A DNA stretch of 64,000 nt from Bacteriovorax stolpii (GTDB lineage Bacteria > Bdellovibrionota > UBA2428). Location of the stretch: NCBI GenBank assembly GCA_945881775.1, contig CAMCVE010000009.1, forward strand, positions 40,613-104,612, written 5' to 3'. The translations under genes and the position numbers were made by a program. A model generated the notes under the pieces. That model searched no databases, had not been told where the DNA came from, and worked only from the letters and a program-made list of their open reading frames with translations. Numbering within the stretch: the stretch's first letter is position 1; every line of letters starts with the position of its first letter. Positions 24,498 to 32,724 of this stretch are shown here, one piece after another.

Positions 24498-25358
24498 CTA
24501 CTTCAGTGAGGCGATCAGCGCATCATTTAAGGCGCTGTATTTAAAGCGGTATCCGGTTTGCACTCCGAGCTCGGGGATCACCTTTTGTCCGGTCGTGAGA
24601 ATGTGCGAAGACTCTCCAAACAGGAGATAAAGTCCGAAGCCCGGAATCGGGATCAAGGTGGGGCGGTTCAAGACCGCTCCGAGGGTTTTGGTGAAGTCTT
24701 TGTTGCGGACGGGATTCGGCGCGCTTCCGTTGAGAGGGCCTTTCACGGATTCCTCAGTAAGGGCGTGAATAACTAGACCGCAAATGTCGTCGATATGGAT
24801 CCACGACATCCACTGCATGCCGCTGCCGATCTGGCCCCCGATACCAAGTTTGAAAGGCGGAAGCAGTTGCTTCATGGCGCCGCCATTTTTTCCGAGGACG
24901 ATGCCGGTGCGAAGAAGCACAGTGCGAACGCCGTGTTGGAGCTGCGCTTTGTGAGCCTCAGCTTCCCACTCGCGGCAGACAAAAGCGAGGAAATCCGCAC
25001 CCGCTGGAGAGCTTTCGGTGAGAGTTTCGTCGTTCGTGGGACCATAGAAGCCCACGGCCGATCCACTCACAAGCACGCGAGTCTTGGGGGATTTCTTTTG
25101 GCCGCGGCCCATCGCCTCAACGACTTTACGAGTCGTGTTCACTCGCGAATCATAAATCTCGGCTTTGACGAGCGTGTCCCAACGTTTCCCAAAGAGAGGC
25201 TCACCGGCGAGGTTCACAACGCCATCGGCGTTCTCAACTTTCGCTTCCCAGCCCGGCTTTCGCACGTCGACGGCTTCGACCTGATGGCCTTTTTCGCGGA
25301 GGAGTTGGGTGAGGCGTGTTCCGATAAAGCCAGAGGCTCCGGTGATTACAACGTGCAT
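24498..25358 (-). CDS. TIGR01777/YfcH-type NAD(P)-binding epimerase-like protein
   Basis: A 286-residue extended short-chain dehydrogenase. HVVITGASGFIGTRLTQLL is the nucleotide-binding G-x-x-G-x-x-G motif; GVVNLAGEPLFGKRW, a signature of this family, follows; VLVSGSAVGFYGP holds the S/Y region and WIHIDDICGLVIHAL the conserved I-H-V-D-D. The reaction is unknown for this family. A promoter with TATAAA lies 11 nt upstream. It is followed on the same strand, 58 bp on, by the ABC1-like gene, which has its own promoter. Confidence 0.87.
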   Translation of the reverse strand: MHVVITGASGFIGTRLTQLLREKGHQVEAVDVRKPGWEAKVENADGVVNLAGEPLFGKRWDTLVKAEIYDSRVNTTRKVVEAMGRGQKKSPKTRVLVSGSAVGFYGPTNDETLTESSPAGADFLAFVCREWEAEAHKAQLQHGVRTVLLRTGIVLGKNGGAMKQLLPPFKLGIGGQIGSGMQWMSWIHIDDICGLVIHALTEESVKGPLNGSAPNPVRNKDFTKTLGAVLNRPTLIPIPGFGLYLLFGESSHILTTGQKVIPELGVQTGYRFKYSALNDALIASLK

Positions 25359-25369
25359 AGTGGCTCCAA

Positions 25370-25398
25370 TTTATAGCTCGGCTGCGTTCTAGAGTCAT
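25370..25398 (-). promoter_or_regulatory. Candidate promoter of the YfcH-like gene
   Basis: On the minus strand ATGACT (25393-25398), 17-nt spacer, TATAAA (25370-25375), 11 nt before the ATG. The predicted leader is about five bases. Confidence 0.5.
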
Positions 25399-25404
25399 GG
25401 CCCG

Positions 25405-25434
25405 CTCACAGCTTTTTAAATCCTCGGGTACAAT
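25405..25434 (+). promoter_or_regulatory. Candidate promoter of the gene at 25442
   Basis: CTCACA (25405-25410), 18-nt spacer, TACAAT (25429-25434), then 7 nt to an ATG at 25442. The box lies inside the longer open frame that begins at 25397, which argues for the later start. Confidence 0.45.
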
Positions 25435-25441
25435 GGAGTCG

Positions 25442-26530
25442 ATGTCTCTTGTCGCCCGCCTCTATGGCAACTCGCCTGCACTGATTTATGTCGGCCTGCG
25501 CCTGCTGGACAAGGGTTATGAGGTTCGTTTGGCGACGGGTCCTGAAGAGATCTCGGCCGGATCCCTGCGCCCCGTGCGTTTGAAGGCCTCAGTCGTTGAG
25601 CTTCTTAAGGAAGCCTTCCGTCGTCAGGCTCGCCCGTATTTTTTCCTCGAAGAAGCTCCTGCGCTCTCTTCTTGGGCCTCCGTTGGGAGTGAGACTCAGT
25701 CAGGTATCTTTGACCGTCGCGCGATGCTCGATCGGTGGGTCTCGAGTCGTGCGCTTTCGCTCGAGCTCTTAGAGCTTTTTCGTCAGCTCGGAGGTCGTGT
25801 GGAGACGACGCCTCTTGTGGCGCTCCCAACGGGCCGAGGGGGCGTGGCTTTGGAAATTATGGACATCGATCCGGCACAACTCACGCCCGAATCGGTCCCC
25901 TCTTATTTTCCTCACCTTGAGCGTCGGCCTAGTTTGCGCTGCAGCGAAGTTTGGTTGCCGCACGTCGATGCCTTGGGCAACGAGCCTGATTTCGAGTTCA
26001 CTCGTTTTGAGGCGACACTGGTGCTCTCAGAAATTCACCCTGAACAGGGAAAGGTCTTTAGTCTCCACTCAAGTTCCGAATACAGTCTTCAGAGGGCCTT
26101 GCGCGCGCTCAAGGACCCACGCGGGTCTGCTCCCACAGCTTGGAAGGCGCAGGTCCTCTCGGAGCGCGCTCCCCAAGAGAGAGTTTCGTCTCAAAAGTGG
26201 GGCTTTGCCGGATTTTACCGCCCTGGCGTCTGGAGCCTCGGCGCGAGTGTTGGCAAGCTCGGACCTGCTCTGAATCTCGATGTTTCTGATTCGCTCTCCC
26301 AAGGAGCGCGCTTGGTGGAAACCTTGGAAAAATTGCCCCGGGGGCAGAGCCTGCTCCTGGCCACCGAAGATTGGCGTCGCGTCGAAAAAGCTCGCTTCGT
26401 GCAGGCCTACCGAAAAGCGAGTTTCGTGGAGCGCTTTTTCTTTGCCGATGGCCGAGGTGGGGACTTTGTTCAGTGGACCTCGAGCCTCATGCCAGCGAAA
26501 CTCCGTCAGCTGTTAAAAGCTCCTATCTAA
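25442..26530 (+). CDS. Unknown protein with a Rossmann-like N terminus
   Basis: A 362-residue soluble protein. The N terminus, SLVARLYGNSPALIYVGLRLLDKGYEVRL, has the strand-turn-helix rhythm of an FAD or NAD Rossmann fold (G-N-S-P-A in place of G-x-G-x-x-G), so a divergent flavoprotein such as a geranylgeranyl-reductase relative is possible. Later parts (FDRRAMLDRWVSSRALSLELLELFRQLGGRVET) look like the substrate-domain helix of such oxidases. No second FAD motif (G-D-A) is found, so cofactor binding is doubtful. Start at 25442 is chosen from the promoter position; the frame is open from 25397. It precedes the peroxiredoxin gene. Confidence 0.5.
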   Translation: MSLVARLYGNSPALIYVGLRLLDKGYEVRLATGPEEISAGSLRPVRLKASVVELLKEAFRRQARPYFFLEEAPALSSWASVGSETQSGIFDRRAMLDRWVSSRALSLELLELFRQLGGRVETTPLVALPTGRGGVALEIMDIDPAQLTPESVPSYFPHLERRPSLRCSEVWLPHVDALGNEPDFEFTRFEATLVLSEIHPEQGKVFSLHSSSEYSLQRALRALKDPRGSAPTAWKAQVLSERAPQERVSSQKWGFAGFYRPGVWSLGASVGKLGPALNLDVSDSLSQGARLVETLEKLPRGQSLLLATEDWRRVEKARFVQAYRKASFVERFFFADGRGGDFVQWTSSLMPAKLRQLLKAPI

Positions 26531-26577
26531 GTCAAAGAGCGAGTGTTAGAACCACGGCTCAATTGGAGGTTCTAAAA

Positions 26578-27162
26578 ATGGAAACATTGGTCGGAAAAAA
26601 AGCTCCCTATTTCGAAGGCGATGCCGTCGTTGGCAATGACTTCAAAAAGATCACGCTGAACGATTTCAAAGGCAAGTACGTCTGCCTTTTATTCTATCCT
26701 CTGGACTTCACCTTCGTCTGCCCCACTGAGCTGCACGCTTTCTCGGACAAGATCGACGAATTCAAAAAGCGTAACTGCGAAGTGATCGCTTGCTCTGTCG
26801 ACAGCAAGTTCAGCCACATGGCTTGGCTCAAGACTCCCCGTAACAAGGGTGGCATCGAAGGCGTGAAGTACCCGATCATCTCGGACCTTCACAAGACCAT
26901 CGCGCGCAGCTATGGCACGTTGTTTGAAGATGATGGCATCGCGTTCCGCGGCCTTTTCCTCATCAATAAAGACGGCATCGTTGAGCACGTCACAATCAAC
27001 AACTTGCCACTGGGCCGCAATGTGAATGAGTACCTCCGTCTTCTCGATGCGATGCAGTTCCATGCCGAGCACGGCGAAGTTTGTCCCGCAAACTGGAAAA
27101 AGGGCGAAACCGGAATGAAGGCCGACAACAAAGGCCTCGAAGACTGGTTCGCTACGCACTGA
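26578..27162 (+). CDS. Typical 2-Cys peroxiredoxin (AhpC/Prx1 type)
   Basis: A 194-residue peroxidase that reduces hydrogen peroxide and organic peroxides. YPLDFTFVCPTELHAFSD holds the peroxidatic Cys and HGEVCPANWKKGETGMK the resolving Cys, the Prx1/AhpC pattern. Length fits the family. GGAGGT lies 8 nt before the ATG at 26578, which decides the start. The electron donor could be the thioredoxin system (trxB at 7 kb) since no AhpF gene is nearby. A DUF2062 gene follows after one base. Confidence 0.94.
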   Translation: METLVGKKAPYFEGDAVVGNDFKKITLNDFKGKYVCLLFYPLDFTFVCPTELHAFSDKIDEFKKRNCEVIACSVDSKFSHMAWLKTPRNKGGIEGVKYPIISDLHKTIARSYGTLFEDDGIAFRGLFLINKDGIVEHVTINNLPLGRNVNEYLRLLDAMQFHAEHGEVCPANWKKGETGMKADNKGLEDWFATH

Positions 27163-27163
27163 G

Positions 27164-27670
27164 TTGAGTTTGAAAAGCTTTGGGCATCGCCGATTGGTGA
27201 TGCCCTTGATCGCTCAGATCAAACAGGGCTCAAGTCCCGAGCTTCTCGCCTCAAGTTTGGCTTGGGGCGGAGCCCTCGCCCTCTTTCCTATCATGGGAAC
27301 AACGACATTTCTTTGCGCTCTTGTGGGCCAAATTCGCAAGCTCAACCATGTCGCGCTTCAGCTCATGAATTACATTTTATTTCCACTGCACCTGGCGGTG
27401 ATTGTCCCGTTTCTAAAACTCGGCGATTGGGCGTTTCAGGTGCGCCCCATGGGGTACTCCATCGCGGTGATGCTGCGCGAATTCGAAAATTCGCCCTTGG
27501 GATTTGGGAAGCACTATGGCGGCTCCGCCCTTAGGGCCTGCGTGGTGTGGATGCTGGTGATGCCTCTGCCTGCGCTGCTCTTTAGGGTTACAATTCTTCC
27601 GTGGCTGAGGCGCCTTGCTGACAAGGTCAAAACCTTCCATGAAAAGCGCCGTCCGGAACACGCCAACTAA
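27164..27670 (+). CDS. DUF2062 membrane protein
   Basis: A 168-residue membrane protein. SPELLASSLAWGGALALFPIMGTTTFLCAL and LNHVALQLMNYILFPLHLAVIVPFLKLG match the two conserved hydrophobic blocks of DUF2062, with the polar N residue in the second helix. Three to four membrane segments; a basic tail follows. Function unknown; relatives are often fused or adjacent to lipid or glycan glycosyltransferases. The TTG at 27164 gives the usual basic N terminus; GTG/ATG at 27197-27200 are alternatives. It directly follows the peroxiredoxin gene and may be co-transcribed. Confidence 0.75.
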   Translation: MSLKSFGHRRLVMPLIAQIKQGSSPELLASSLAWGGALALFPIMGTTTFLCALVGQIRKLNHVALQLMNYILFPLHLAVIVPFLKLGDWAFQVRPMGYSIAVMLREFENSPLGFGKHYGGSALRACVVWMLVMPLPALLFRVTILPWLRRLADKVKTFHEKRRPEHAN

Positions 27671-27705
27671 ATTCTGAGCGACGACTTGAGTGGCGAGTCC
27701 GACTC

Positions 27706-27768
27706 TGTGTCAAAAGTGGCTCGATAGGTGTAGCCAGTGGCTCGAGCTACAAAGCCACTTTTGTCACA
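27706..27768. terminator. Large inverted repeat between convergent genes
   Basis: TGTGTCAAAAGTGGCT (27706-27721) and AGCCACTTTTGTCACA (27753-27768) pair over 16 bp with one mismatch around a 31-nt loop. Lying between the convergent DUF2062 and L,D-transpeptidase genes it may end transcription from both sides, though the arms lack the usual T tract. Confidence 0.45.
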
Positions 27769-27784
27769 GGGACAAGCGACATAC

Positions 27785-28723
27785 TTACTGCAGAAGTCCG
27801 TTGCTAGGAGCCGAGAAGGGCCCGAGGTCCTGATCGCGGGGGAGCTCGATAAGTTGCGAGAGTCCCATGCGTTTCATTTTCTCTTTGACCACGCGGTCGG
27901 GCATCGCGCCGCTCAGGTAGTCGCGGTATTCTTGTTCGGTGAACGGAACGTCGCCTTTATTTTTGTTCGTGAGCATCCACTGCAAGAAGTTGAAGTCCTT
28001 GGAGAGTTGCTTCTTGATGAGGCCGAGTTCGTTGTCTTGGGGCTCGCCGACTTTGCGCGAGATGATTGTGGCAGCAGCGTTGTTGCTCTTGATCATCGTG
28101 TAGATCTTACGGGCTTGAGGGCGACCCATGCGGATGCAGCCGTGCGAATCGGCGCGACCGAGTTTGCGATAGTTGCCGAATGTGGTCGAGTGGAAGCCAA
28201 TTCCGCCCACGAAGAAGGTGACGTGGTCCATGTTGTTTTCGCCGGAGCTGGGGTAGAGCGACGACATGTGGCGCCAGTTCTGGCGGGTGACACCGTAGGT
28301 GCCGGCGGGAGTCGTTTTGCCGTTGCCGCCCGCTGAGACCGCAAACACGTAGCGGATGCGACCGAACTCGCGAGCGATGAGGAACTGTTGACCCACGGAG
28401 CGCGCGTTCTGATAAATTTCGATGACGATGTTGGGAGAACGGCCGGCCATGATGTTCATGCCGCCCGTGAGCGAGCGAAGGGGATTCATGATCATCGTGT
28501 CTATGAGCGATTCTTGAAGCGCTTCGAATTCGCCTGCAGCTTCTGCGCGATTGGCTTGCTCGGCATCAAAAATTTCTTCTGCGCTCAAGTCGGCTTGGAG
28601 TTCGAATGTCTCGAGGTTCTCGGGAGTGGCGACGAGCTCCTGCGCGCGTGCTGCAAAAGGAGCGGACAGAAGAGCGAGGAGAGAGAGAGCTAGAAGGGGG
28701 GAGCGTGTTTTTTGTGTCGTCAT
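27785..28723 (-). CDS. L,D-transpeptidase (YkuD domain)
   Basis: A 312-residue exported enzyme with a signal peptide ending in AARAQ. The YkuD catalytic signature is GFHSTTFGNYRKLGRADSHGCIRM, with the His and the Cys of S-H-G-C-I-R-M near residues 190-205. It would form 3-3 peptidoglycan crosslinks or tether proteins to the wall in the periplasm. About 90 residues before and 100 after the domain are unfamiliar helices. The promoter has a perfect TTGACA and AGAGGA precedes the ATG. Confidence 0.88.
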   Translation of the reverse strand: MTTQKTRSPLLALSLLALLSAPFAARAQELVATPENLETFELQADLSAEEIFDAEQANRAEAAGEFEALQESLIDTMIMNPLRSLTGGMNIMAGRSPNIVIEIYQNARSVGQQFLIAREFGRIRYVFAVSAGGNGKTTPAGTYGVTRQNWRHMSSLYPSSGENNMDHVTFFVGGIGFHSTTFGNYRKLGRADSHGCIRMGRPQARKIYTMIKSNNAAATIISRKVGEPQDNELGLIKKQLSKDFNFLQWMLTNKNKGDVPFTEQEYRDYLSGAMPDRVVKEKMKRMGLSQLIELPRDQDLGPFSAPSNGLLQ

Positions 28724-28744
28724 GTCTAAAGTCCTCTTTGCGAC

Positions 28745-28773
28745 CTCTTAAAGACTTGGACGCGTAGTGTCAA
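28745..28773 (-). promoter_or_regulatory. Candidate promoter of the L,D-transpeptidase gene
   Basis: On the minus strand TTGACA (28768-28773), 17-nt spacer, TAAGAG (28745-28750). Here the leader is about 15 nt and includes a Shine-Dalgarno sequence. Confidence 0.5.
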
Positions 28774-28804
28774 TATCCGATGTTAAGGCGGCCCAAAAAG
28801 CGGC

Positions 28805-28810
28805 TAGAAT
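28805..28810 (+). promoter_or_regulatory. Candidate -10 box of the SnoaL-like gene
   Basis: TAGAAT lies 6 nt before the ATG at 28817, the same spacing and box as at 12629-12634 before the gene at 12641. No Shine-Dalgarno can fit, so a leaderless mRNA is likely. Confidence 0.4.
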
Positions 28811-28816
28811 GTCGAC

Positions 28817-29323
28817 ATGAACTGGTGGAAGCTACGACTCACTGCTCTTCTCATCATCGGAGGCTCGATGTCCGCAAAAGCTCTCACGCCCCAAGAATTT
28901 TTCACCCGTCTCAACAAAGACACCATGGACCTCGTGGCCGAGTTCTACGCGCCCCAGGCGCATTTTCAGGATCCGGTTGTGAACGTCACGGGTGCAGATG
29001 CGATTCGCGCGCACTACGCGCATCAGTACGCGGGACTTGAGTCGATCAAGTGGGACTTCGCGCCGCTCACCGTGCAGGGCGAAAGGAACGTGATGCCATG
29101 GACGATGACTTTAAAGCACCCCGGTCTTAACGGCGGCGAAGAGTTCGCGGTCGAAGGAATTTCTGTGATGGATATTCGCGACGGAAAAGTGTTTTTCCAT
29201 CGCGACTATTTCGATATGGGAGCTTTCGTCTACGAGCGTGTGCCGCTGCTTCGCAGTCTCATTCACTTCATTAAGGGTCGCATGACCGACGAAACGCAAG
29301 GCAAGCGGCCGGATCGTCGGTGA
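28817..29323 (+). CDS. Exported SnoaL-like/NTF2-fold protein
   Basis: A 168-residue protein with a signal peptide ending near AKA. FFTRLNKDTMDLVAEFYAPQAHFQDPVVNVTGADAIRAHY is the standard SnoaL-like opening, and FAVEGISVMDIRDGKVFFHRDYFDMGAFVYERVP the closing strands with the D-Y-x-D segment. Members act as isomerases, hydrolases or binding proteins on small ligands; the ligand is unknown, and export to the periplasm is a little unusual. Its 3' end overlaps the convergent GDPD gene by 53 bp. Confidence 0.75.
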   Translation: MNWWKLRLTALLIIGGSMSAKALTPQEFFTRLNKDTMDLVAEFYAPQAHFQDPVVNVTGADAIRAHYAHQYAGLESIKWDFAPLTVQGERNVMPWTMTLKHPGLNGGEEFAVEGISVMDIRDGKVFFHRDYFDMGAFVYERVPLLRSLIHFIKGRMTDETQGKRPDRR

Positions 29324-30107
29324 TGATTCCGTTTACGCCGAGCGACTTGAGCTTTTCCCATTCGGCCGGCTCGTTGGCGGTCCAAACGTAGATATCGCGG
29401 CCCGCGGCTCTGAGCGCCTCGACACGTTCCGCATCCAGAAGGTCCCAGCGCGGTGAGACGGCCTCGATCCCAAGTTCCTGGGTGATGCCTGGCAGGTCTT
29501 CGCTCCAGGCCTCAACAAGGAACGAGGCGCGCCAGCGGGGCTCTAGAGCTTTAACGGCGAGAATCGCCCCAGGATCAAAGGACTGGAAAAGCACGCGCGA
29601 AAAAGGGACCTTGTACGCGTTGAGAATATCTAAAATCGCCGTTGCGAATTCTTCGGCTGTCAGCGTTTCGTGATGCAGAACGGGGTGGGTTTTAATCTCA
29701 ATGTTGAGTGTGGGCTTGCGAGCGTCCGCCATCATGAGCTCTACAAATTCTCGAAGCAAAGGAATGCGGGCGCCGGGCGAGGGCTGCTGCTTGGGGAAAT
29801 CGGGGTGAGTTGTGCTTCCGATGTCGAGACTCTCGAGATCCTTTGCGAGAAGATCTTTGATGAGGGCGGTGGGCTCGGTGAGAGCGCGCAGCCCTTGCGG
29901 GGTCTTCAATCGATAAAGCTTCGCGCTCAGCGCGCGGTCATGCACGACGACAGGGACCTTGTCTCGAGTCAGGGCCACATCGATCTCGATCGCATCCACG
30001 CCAAGAGCCAGCGCATAGCGAAAACCCTCTAAGGTGTTCTCCGGAAAAATCGCACGGGCTCCGCGGTGTCCGTGCACTTCAAAGCGAGTTTGGTTCCTCG
30101 TCATCAC
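29271..30107 (-). CDS. Glycerophosphodiester phosphodiesterase
   Basis: A 278-residue cytoplasmic TIM-barrel enzyme that splits glycerophosphodiesters into glycerol 3-phosphate and an alcohol. HGHRGARAIFPENTLEGFRYAL carries the H-R-G-x(n)-P-E-N motif, DAIEIDVALTRDKVPVVVHD the metal ligands E-x-D and His, and NIEIKTH the later Glu. VYVWTANEPAEWEKLKSLGVNGIITDDP-type ending is typical (here IYVWTANEP...GIITDDP). The product would feed glpD. It overlaps the upstream aminotransferase gene's stop (TGATG), so both share one transcript. Confidence 0.92.
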   Translation of the reverse strand: MMTRNQTRFEVHGHRGARAIFPENTLEGFRYALALGVDAIEIDVALTRDKVPVVVHDRALSAKLYRLKTPQGLRALTEPTALIKDLLAKDLESLDIGSTTHPDFPKQQPSPGARIPLLREFVELMMADARKPTLNIEIKTHPVLHHETLTAEEFATAILDILNAYKVPFSRVLFQSFDPGAILAVKALEPRWRASFLVEAWSEDLPGITQELGIEAVSPRWDLLDAERVEALRAAGRDIYVWTANEPAEWEKLKSLGVNGIITDDPAACLAFRRSCDP

Positions 30108-31234
30108 ACGCGAGTCTTAAAAAACGTTTTGACGGTGTCGATGACGTAGCCGGTCTCATGGTCCGTCATCGAAGCAAAACAAGGCAGATTCAGAACACTG
30201 CGAGCAATGCGGTCCGCGGTGCCGGTGTCGAGGCTGTGTTTCATCCACTCTTTGGCGCCGGGTTGGCGGCTCATGGCTCCAGGATAGACGGTTCCGTAGC
30301 CAATGTTTTTGGACTTGAGGAAATCAATCAGTTGAGGACGAAGTTCCGCATCGATGCGGGCCACTGAGAGATAGCCGTTCTCATGGACGCCTTTCGGTGG
30401 TGAGAGAAATTCGAGAGGCAGGCCAGAGAGTTCGCGGCGGTAGAGCTCGGTGACTTTGCGCCGAGAAGCGAGGCGAGCGTCGATGTGCTTGACACTTTCT
30501 TCGAGGAAAATGGATTCGTAAACGCCAACCCGCGAGTTCCAGCCGACCCAACCATGCTCGTAGTGATCAAGTCGACCATGGTTAGCCAGACGAGCTGCGA
30601 GCTCTGTGATCTTTGGATCTTTCGAGAAAACGGCACCCGCATCGCCCGAGGCTCCGAGCACTTTGGCGGGATAGAAACTTGTTGTTGCAACGGGCGCCTC
30701 ACCAATCACGGATTTGCCGTTCAGTAGGGTGCCGTAGGCTTGTGCGGAATCTTCCACGAGCATCAGCTTTTTCGCGACACAGTAGTCGCGAATCGACTCT
30801 GTTTCGGGCGCGGCCCATCCGTAGAGCTGAGCGAGGAGGAGGGCTTGAGGGGAGAACTTCGCGACGGCTTCTTCGATGCGCGCGAGACTGAGATGGAAAG
30901 TGTCCCATTCGACATCGATCGGAATCGGCTCAGCTCCGACGTTCACCACGGCTTCAAAGCTCGCCCAAAAAGTCATGTTGGGGATGAGCACGCGGTCTCC
31001 CGTCTTGACTCCAGCGGCGCGCAGCGCGAGCTGAATAGCGTCGGTGCCGTTGGCGCAAAGCGCGAGGCTTGTGCTTCGTGAATTCTCAAGCAAAGCTTTG
31101 CGACAGCTTTCGACCTCGGGGCCGGATACGAAATGGCCTTCTTTGAGAGCGGAATTCACCCGGGTGGAGACGGTCTCAAGAAAGCCGGGTTCGAAACGAA
31201 GTAAGTCAATAAACGGCACGCGAGAAACTGTCAT
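30104..31234 (-). CDS. DegT/DnrJ/EryC1/StrS-family sugar aminotransferase
   Basis: A 376-residue PLP enzyme that usually aminates a nucleotide-linked keto-sugar. VPFIDLLR at the N terminus, CANGTDAIQLALRAAGVKTGDRVLIPNMTF, VEDSAQAYGTLLNGK (Asp that holds the pyridine nitrogen) and FYPAKVLGASGDAGAVF (PLP lysine) are the family blocks in order. It probably contributes an amino sugar to a surface polysaccharide, together with the divergent manC and the GT2 gene. A promoter TCGACA-17-TAACCT ends 9 nt before the ATG. Confidence 0.87.
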   Translation of the reverse strand: MTVSRVPFIDLLRFEPGFLETVSTRVNSALKEGHFVSGPEVESCRKALLENSRSTSLALCANGTDAIQLALRAAGVKTGDRVLIPNMTFWASFEAVVNVGAEPIPIDVEWDTFHLSLARIEEAVAKFSPQALLLAQLYGWAAPETESIRDYCVAKKLMLVEDSAQAYGTLLNGKSVIGEAPVATTSFYPAKVLGASGDAGAVFSKDPKITELAARLANHGRLDHYEHGWVGWNSRVGVYESIFLEESVKHIDARLASRRKVTELYRRELSGLPLEFLSPPKGVHENGYLSVARIDAELRPQLIDFLKSKNIGYGTVYPGAMSRQPGAKEWMKHSLDTGTADRIARSVLNLPCFASMTDHETGYVIDTVKTFFKTRV

Positions 31235-31243
31235 ATGGAGTTC

Positions 31244-31272
31244 AGGTTAGGCTTAGATCTGGGGGCTGTCGA
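31244..31272 (-). promoter_or_regulatory. Candidate promoter of the aminotransferase gene
   Basis: On the minus strand TCGACA (31267-31272), 17-nt spacer, TAACCT (31244-31249), 9 nt to the ATG at 31234. Confidence 0.4.
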
Positions 31273-31290
31273 GGAATCCGCCTAGGGCAC

Positions 31291-31320
31291 TTGACTCACA
31301 CTCGGAGCACCGCAAAAACT
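31291..31320 (+). promoter_or_regulatory. Candidate manC promoter
   Basis: TTGACT (31291-31296), 18-nt spacer, AAAACT (31315-31320), 9 nt to the ATG at 31330. The divergent promoters of manC and the aminotransferase gene are only 18 bp apart. Confidence 0.4.
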
Positions 31321-31329
31321 GTTGGAACT

Positions 31330-32718
31330 ATGACGACCTCTCAGCTCGAAGTCTGTGTTCTTTCTGGTGGTGCCGGAAGCCGTCTCTGGCCGATTTCTCG
31401 CGAGATGATGCCCAAGCAGTTCTACGATCTCGCGGGTCGCGGCAAGCCTCTTCTTATTGAAACCCTCGACCGTCTGAGTTCGCTGGGACGTCTCAGCGTT
31501 CTTACGAGTGAGCGCCTTGTATATCCCACGCAGGGACTTCTCAATCGCTACGGCACCAAGGCCGAAGTTCTTGGCGAGCCCTGCCGCCGCAACACCGCCG
31601 CAGCTGTTGCGTATTTCACACACCGCACACTTCGCTGTAGCGCTTCGGACACAGTTGTCGGAATCTTTCCTTCGGATCATTTGATCGCCAAGCCAGAAAT
31701 TTTTTCTGAAGTGATTCGTCAAGCGGCCGACGTGGCTCGACAAGGATTTGTCGTGACCTGTGGAATTCGCCCCACTCACGCCTCAGATGCTTACGGCTAC
31801 ATCGAGCTAACTACTAAGGTGCAAGCAGGATCTGCTGTGGCCCAAGTCAAAAAGTTTGTCGAAAAACCTTCAATCACCAAGGCTGAAGAATTTCTTACGA
31901 CCGAGCGCTTTGTTTGGAATGCGGGCATGTTCGTGTTCCGTGCCGATACCATGGCCAAACATTTCGAAACGCACATGCCACTCCTTTGGAAGGGGCTCTC
32001 AGCACTCAAAGCCAATGAGTCCAATCTCGCAGAAGTTTTTGAGAAGCTCCCCAGCGAGAGCCTCGACTATGGCATCATGGAAAAACTCACAGACATCCGC
32101 TGTGTCGTGGCCGATATGGGTTGGTCTGACATTGGATCTTGGGAAGAGGTCGCCGAACACGCGCCGCGTGTGACATCGCCTATTGAAATCGAAGGTGGCT
32201 CGAATGAGTATTTGCCCTTCAACGTAACTCCAAAGAAAGCTGCATTCGTGGGTGTCTCTGACATCGAGCTCGTCGAAACTGGAGACGCGCTTCTCGTGCT
32301 TCGCAAAGGGGCCGGACAAAAACTTCGCGACGTCGTGAAGCGTCTCGAGAAGGAATCTCCCGCGCTGCTCGTGGGGCACACCTTCGAAGAGCGGCCCTGG
32401 GGTCGCTTCGAAGTGCTGCACGACACCGACTATTTCAAATCCAAGAAGATCACTGTGTGGGCCGGACAAAAGCTCTCCTACCAGAGCCACACCAAGCGCG
32501 CCGAACACTGGGTTGTGGTCAAAGGCCAGGCCGAGGTCACTCTCAATGGCGAGATCCATCGCCTCGGAGTGGGACAGCACGTTCATATTCCACTTGGTGC
32601 CAAACACCGCATCGCCAATCCCGGCCCGGGCGAGATGGAATTTATCGAAGTCCAAACCGGAACCTATTTCGGCGAAGACGATATCACTCGCTATTCCGAC
32701 GAGTACGGACGCAAGTAA
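31330..32718 (+). CDS. manC: Mannose-1-phosphate guanylyltransferase / mannose-6-phosphate isomerase
   Basis: A 462-residue bifunctional enzyme of GDP-mannose synthesis. The N-terminal nucleotidyltransferase has VLSGGAGSRLWPISREMMPKQF (the G-G-x-G-x-R-L-x-P-x-S-R-x-x-x-P-K-Q motif) and GIFPSDHLI; the C-terminal type II isomerase cupin has ERPWGRFEVL, HTKRAEHWVVVKGQAEVT and HIPLGAKHRIANPG. The ATG at 31330 is preferred; the frame continues up to a TTG at 31291 that lies within the -35 box. GDP-mannose would feed surface glycan or lipid glycosylation; the GT2 gene follows 6 bp later. Confidence 0.93.
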   Translation: MTTSQLEVCVLSGGAGSRLWPISREMMPKQFYDLAGRGKPLLIETLDRLSSLGRLSVLTSERLVYPTQGLLNRYGTKAEVLGEPCRRNTAAAVAYFTHRTLRCSASDTVVGIFPSDHLIAKPEIFSEVIRQAADVARQGFVVTCGIRPTHASDAYGYIELTTKVQAGSAVAQVKKFVEKPSITKAEEFLTTERFVWNAGMFVFRADTMAKHFETHMPLLWKGLSALKANESNLAEVFEKLPSESLDYGIMEKLTDIRCVVADMGWSDIGSWEEVAEHAPRVTSPIEIEGGSNEYLPFNVTPKKAAFVGVSDIELVETGDALLVLRKGAGQKLRDVVKRLEKESPALLVGHTFEERPWGRFEVLHDTDYFKSKKITVWAGQKLSYQSHTKRAEHWVVVKGQAEVTLNGEIHRLGVGQHVHIPLGAKHRIANPGPGEMEFIEVQTGTYFGEDDITRYSDEYGRK

Positions 32719-32724
32719 CCGGTC

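Noticed and set aside
26371..26577. N-terminal extension of the peroxiredoxin
   Set aside because: It overlaps the preceding gene in another frame; GGAGGT before the ATG at 26578 and the family length give the true start.
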